Made by a program: the position numbers and the translations under genes. Below, piece after piece: positions 59,395-64,000 of a stretch of 64,000 bases of DNA. Within the stretch, counting starts at the first letter, position 1, and each line of letters opens with the position of its first letter. The DNA lies in contig NW_019775959.1 of the NCBI RefSeq assembly GCF_001039355.2, positions 91,378 through 155,377 on the forward strand, given 5' to 3'. The notes beneath the pieces are model-generated. The model did not search any database. It was not told the DNA's origin and saw only the letters and a list, made by a program, of their open reading frames with translations. This DNA is from Lingula anatina. Its lineage: Eukaryota; Brachiopoda; Lingulata; Lingulida; Lingulidae.

Positions 59395-62300
59395 TCAACT
59401 ATCTTCTTGCATCTGTTCTTCATCCTCCTCCTCCTCCTCTTCTTCTTCCTCCGATGTAACATCAGGATCATCAATTTGAGACTGGCACAATGAACAGTTA
59501 CAGTTAAAAAGATAGTTCTCCCTAAAAATAAAAGTTTTAATCTTACAAGCTACATTGTGGTGGATTGATAGGAAGTACATCTTGATTTAGATTTTGTCAA
59601 ATAAAAAATGTTATTCAAGTAAGGGCAATAAGAAGCAATAATATCTTCCAAAAAATGTAAAATCTGGAGAAGGTAACACCTGTCAAGGATTTACTCTATT
59701 TTCAACAACAATTTCACTATAAGCTTTTATCTACAAGTGAAAAGCGTGATCAAATATGATTTATTCACATTTAAATTTTAATTGCTAGACAAGACTACTT
59801 AATAAAAATGTTTGTTCATCATTCTTTGTGACTCACCTGAGAGCTTTTTGCCTGCTATATCTACTTCTTTCCCTGTCACACTCATCTAGGTAAGAAATGC
59901 AGATTTCTTCTCCTGCTTTGATATCCTGTACTGCTACCATCTGCAGTGTAAAGTTATTGTGAGGGAAGGTAACCTCTGCATTTGGTTGGCAACTGTGGTT
60001 ACCTGAGAGAGAAAACAATTTGAAATCAATAGCAAAAGCAATACTGGCATTTGTCTTGCTGTAGACAAACCATTGCCTTTACTTCGATTTAATGTAGAAA
60101 AATCATAAATATTTCTTCTTTGGCTTACACCTGATATATTGTTAGTAAACTTTTTTCACTAACTGCCACCAAGAAACGACCTCTTAGGATGTATGAAACG
60201 CTCCCCTCACAAATGAACTTAAAATGAAAATTCTGCCAGTATACTTTACTGAAGAGAATCTTTAGATACTGAAGACACCGAGACTTACAAGCACTTTGGA
60301 AGGTATAAAGACCTGATCCCTCACAGTTCAAAAATGTACCAGACTCTGAAAATATAGAAGTATGCTTACTTGCACAAAAACTACAAAAAACTACACAGAT
60401 GATACACAGAATACTAAACTCACACATTCTTTTAATATAATAAATAGACCCAAACAGTAGAGGTTTAGCCATATCAAAATACTGAATAACAACTTTAAAA
60501 TACTTTTCGTGAATATGAAAAAGATAAGTAGAACTCCTGCCGTCACATATGACACTGATACTCACCTTTCTCTATATCAACATACAACTGATCAATGAAG
60601 GCATCTAAAGTCTGTCTCTCTTCATCTGACAGCTCCAGAGCATCACAGTTGTGAACCCATACACTCAGAGAACTGAAAGGACAGCATTAGGGACTTGATG
60701 CATTGACACCTACCCCAAATTTCTGCACTTGGTGTTATTTTACTGACAATACCACTATGAACAATAGCCTTGTGCAATTTGCAAATATATGCTGATAACA
60801 ATGGCTTGATAAAGAAAGATAAATTAAAGCCAAAAAGTGACTTTGATGAATCTGTACTACGTTTTACCTTGTACCAACACCTTGTCCATTTGTACCTATA
60901 AGAGCAAACAATGATCTAAATCCCTCTGGCGTGAACCACTGAAAATACATTTCACTAAATATTAGGCCAAGCTTCACCAATAGTGGGTTCAAATAGGTTG
61001 ATCAACAAGGAGAGTGGAATAATATAAACAATGGAATAATATAAACTATTCATTTAAGCTGCCTTTCGCAAATTTATTACACATAATTTTGGGACCATCT
61101 CTTTGAGTCTTTGCGCCAACATTTTTCCAGCATTGATTCTTTCTGGCATTGATATGGCCCTACAGCTGTACTTCCTCACATCAATATCTCACTATGTAGT
61201 TATGGTGCACAGTTTAACAATGCAGTGAAATAACTGTCTGGGGAGCAATGAGGTTGGGGAGTTACAGTGCAGCAGACAAATGTTGCAAGAATTTCAAAGG
61301 ATGCAGACCACCATTTCACCAATATAATATAAAACAGGTGCCAAAGAATCAAGGACAATTGGCATTGGCAAGGAGGCAAAGTTCATGATAAAGTTCTTTG
61401 CGTTTGACTGTCAATGCAACAAAAATTACAAAGTTATATGAACATGAGAATAAAAAGCTAAAGGTAGAAAAAGCAATGTTAACCAAAAGAATAAAGAAAA
61501 CAAAACAGAAATTTCACCAACCTGCTGCACATGTTCATCATAAAATGCTTCACAAACCAAGGAACGAAGGATCTCCAACTGTTCCTGAAATTGGAATAAC
61601 ATACCACTGGTTGAGAAAAGTGCAGTATAAAAAGATACATTACTCGGCAGCCTAATGACAAGTCTTACTAAAAAAAATCCAGAGTTATATTACATTGCAT
61701 ATATGTATTTACAAATAAATTACATTTCTTCTGCACCTACCTGGAATTCTTTCCCTAAAAGTTTGTGTGCTATATGCTCTTCTTCGTTCACAGTTGATTT
61801 GCAAAATTCAGCAAATTTGGACAAAATTTGGTCTTTTTTGTCACTCTGAATGTAAAAAGAAAGCTGTACTTAATGCAATCATTCTAACACTTCAATAGCA
61901 TCCATTTAAGGATGTACATATATAGAAAAAGTTCTGGAGTTGAGACCTCATTCTTTTTCAAAATGACATTTAATTTATCAAATGACGAAAAATTGTTTGT
62001 AACTATTTGCATGCCTTTTAAAATTTAATCTAAGAATAAATGTTTTGCATATAAAACTTTACCTGTTTCACTAATGCTATCATCCTTGCAATTAACATAA
62101 TACTTGATGTTTCTGGAGGGTAGTGCATATTCCTAAATAAACAAGTCTTTGTACTCTACATTCAAATCCTTGACTTTATGGGAAAATGGGGAGAAACATA
62201 ATCCTCTACCTCAAATCGACATGCATTTGGTGGTGAAACAAATATTCTGTGTTGCTGATGTATTTTGTATATAAGTAAATAAATTACTCAGCGGTCAAGT

Positions 62301-62703
62301 ACACCATGTACTCATTATGCAATCACAATTGATACTCTAATGCCTTTAGATTCAGAACTGCTGTGTATCTGTGTACATTACATTCAGTTGAAGCTTAATG
62401 TTACAGAAAAGAAGGGTGTGGTTTCAATGATTTTGACTTTCAAGTACTACTATAACTTGTAAATGCACTGAATAAGAAAAAAAAAAAAAAGAATTGTCAC
62501 TCCAGATTTAATCTGAACACAAACAACAATTCCTTTTTTTTCATCTTATGAAGATTTCATTGATAATTAAGATATTATTACCTCCAAGCATCTTTTAGTT
62601 TCTCTGTAGGATGATTAGGATCAGCAACTGAAGCTCCTTGACACAGCACTCTATGGTAGAGATTCCAGGCTGAATCTCTACAGCCATCACTACAGTACAG
62701 CAC
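59395..62703 (-). CDS. SMYD5: SMYD5 lysine methyltransferase, 3' nine exons (295 codons)
   Basis: Exons on the minus strand: 62703-62582, 62132-62063, 61845-61741, 61584-61522, 60938-60868, 60672-60566, 60345-60289, 60002-59837, 59521-59395. They total 888 nt in one frame to TGA. The first visible exon encodes the end of the MYND zinc finger (VLYCSDGC). [20 protein letters not shown] and FLNCEGSGL follow, then the SET core NHSCQPNAE with [10 protein letters not shown], and a Cys-rich post-SET ([11 protein letters not shown]). The acidic Glu-run tail EDEEQ is diagnostic of SMYD5. Family members are reported to methylate histone H4 and the ribosomal protein eL40. The N-terminal exons, including the start codon, lie beyond the window edge. 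Confidence 0.97.
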
Positions 62704-62839
62704 CTAGAAATCCACCAAATGATAGCAATTCAACATACTGATAATAACCAGGCAATAATTATAATTAATCATGCTTGCAATGGCCAATTCAGGTTTTTGT
62801 TTTGAGAGGGGGCATGGGGGAGAGCAATGTGGAGTAGAA

Positions 62840-63260
62840 CCATCCTCCCTTCAGAAGCTACTATTTGATATCTGAAAAGCAAGGTATTTTTTTAACCTTA
62901 TGCCCATTTCCCACATCATAAAATTAATCTGCTAGTAGGGTGCACACATGATATTTTTCTAAGTGAGCTAGAGACTTGAAATTTGGTGCACAGATAGCCA
63001 CACATTTGAGTATGAATAATCAATTTAAATTTTTAATTTATCTCATTTANCCATCCTCCCTTCAGAAGCTACTATTTGATATCTGAAAAGCAAGGTATTT
63101 TTTTAACCTTATGCCCATTTCCCACATCATAAAATTAATCTGCTAGTAGGGTGCACACATGATATTTTTCTAAGTGAGCTAGAGACTTGAAATTTGGTGC
63201 ACAGATAGCCACACATTTGAGTATGAATAATCAATTTAAATTTTTAATTTATCTCATTTA
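62840..63260. repeat. 210-bp direct duplication around a single N (63050)
   Basis: The 210 bp at 62840-63049 recur identically at 63051-63260. As with the CSTF2 end, the copies meet at one N. Inside a SMYD5 intron; almost certainly an unmerged contig overlap. Confidence 0.95.
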
Positions 63261-64000
63261 GATCAAAAGTTATTCAAGTTTTAGTAACACCATGTTTGTT
63301 CTTTTTTTCAGGCGCCATTTTCAAAAATGAGAAAAAAGTTGCCCCCATCATTTTTCATCCCCTTAATATTGTCACAGACATTTGAAATTTGGCACACATT
63401 AAGTATAGAAGTTGGGCATTAACCTAAAGTTTAAATTTTTGTTCTAGCATTTTCCTAAGCAGAGTTATGTGCATGTGAATTAAGCAAAATGAAGGATTTT
63501 TTGACGGTAAATGCTAGAAAATACACGTTTCTTATGTTTTATTAATCAACAAGACTAAAACTCTTGGCAGAATAGTTGTCTTACATATGAGTATTAGTAC
63601 AAAATTAATAGTATAAGTAGCAAATTGTCATTGTGAAAAAAAAACAATCATTCAAACTCAGGAACTACCCACACCCTGGGGATCATAAGGTTATTCTTGC
63701 ATATGTACTCTTACTCCTTAGTATCGAACACATATGTATAGTATGTACATGGCACATAATTTTCTTTTATGATAAACTTCCTGCAAAAAAATAAAAATGC
63801 CCCCACTTCTGAGGATGTTACCCCCATGCATATTTCCATCACCCCTGCTTATAAATGCTGATAAGGCAGTTTGTAATAAAATTCTCTCTCTCCAGCAGTT
63901 GTCTTGATATTAGTATAAACCAAAATTTAATTATATATTTCATGTCAGAAAACAATATCTGGTGAGCTTGAAAGAAAATAAATCAAGCTACATACATGTG
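63261..64000 (-). other. Continuing SMYD5 intron, no exon seen
   Basis: I looked for the preceding SMYD5 exon (MYND first half) on the minus strand and found none, so the intron runs past the window end. Confidence 0.6.

Noticed and set aside
60125-60565. A separate 146-residue minus-strand protein inside SMYD5
   Set aside because: It is intron sequence read through one genuine 57-bp SMYD5 exon (60345-60289); only that exon is conserved.

Overview
The window is animal nuclear DNA. It has GT-AG introns, AATAAA signals, AT-rich introns, microsatellites and many decayed transposons. Gene content and transposon repertoire (YqaJ nucleases, PML-like DnaQ exonucleases, G2E3-like ligases, a tRNA-headed SINE, a tyrosine-recombinase-type retroelement) fit a marine invertebrate. 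A lophotrochozoan such as a mollusc or brachiopod is my guess, not a proof.

Layout. (1) 280-8996: a head-to-head housekeeping pair. MPC1 (mitochondrial pyruvate carrier 1, minus strand) and CSTF2 (cleavage stimulation factor 64 kDa, plus strand, 13 coding exons, 438 aa) have start codons separated by only 80 bp, with a palindromic E-box between them. MPC1 needs a 4-nt micro-exon. The CSTF2 3' end is repeated at 9726-11314 behind a single N, most likely unmerged haplotypes. (2) 13106-32721: a tandem pair of Skeletor-type genes, each with 16 coding exons and matching intron phases. Both have a signal peptide, two DM13 domains, a DOMON domain and a cupredoxin-like C-terminal domain. Copy A ends in a Ser/Thr/Pro repeat cut by a stop. 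Copy B ends in a hydrophobic tail like a GPI signal. (3) 33.8-58.7 kb: a transposon-rich block. It holds fragments of TTF-zinc-finger, YqaJ, DnaQ-like exonuclease and pogo-like genes; the 5' half of a Ngaro/DIRS-like retroelement with an SGNH-hydrolase ORF and a gag ORF; exons of a G2E3-like ligase duplicated in a 2-kb tandem duplication; two Ty3/Gypsy fragments, one carrying a nested solo LTR; a Harbinger-type MITE with its empty site visible in the paralogous unit; and a four-copy 620-bp tandem array related to the retroelement end. (4) 59395-62703, minus strand: the last nine exons of SMYD5, whose 5' exons lie beyond the window.

The conserved genes work separately: mitochondrial pyruvate import, mRNA 3'-end formation, secreted or surface redox-type proteins, and lysine methylation. 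Exon coordinates were read by eye from splice signals, phase and family conservation. For MPC1, CSTF2, both Skeletor genes and the SMYD5 part, the exon lengths sum to intact reading frames, which is strong internal support. No homology search was possible.
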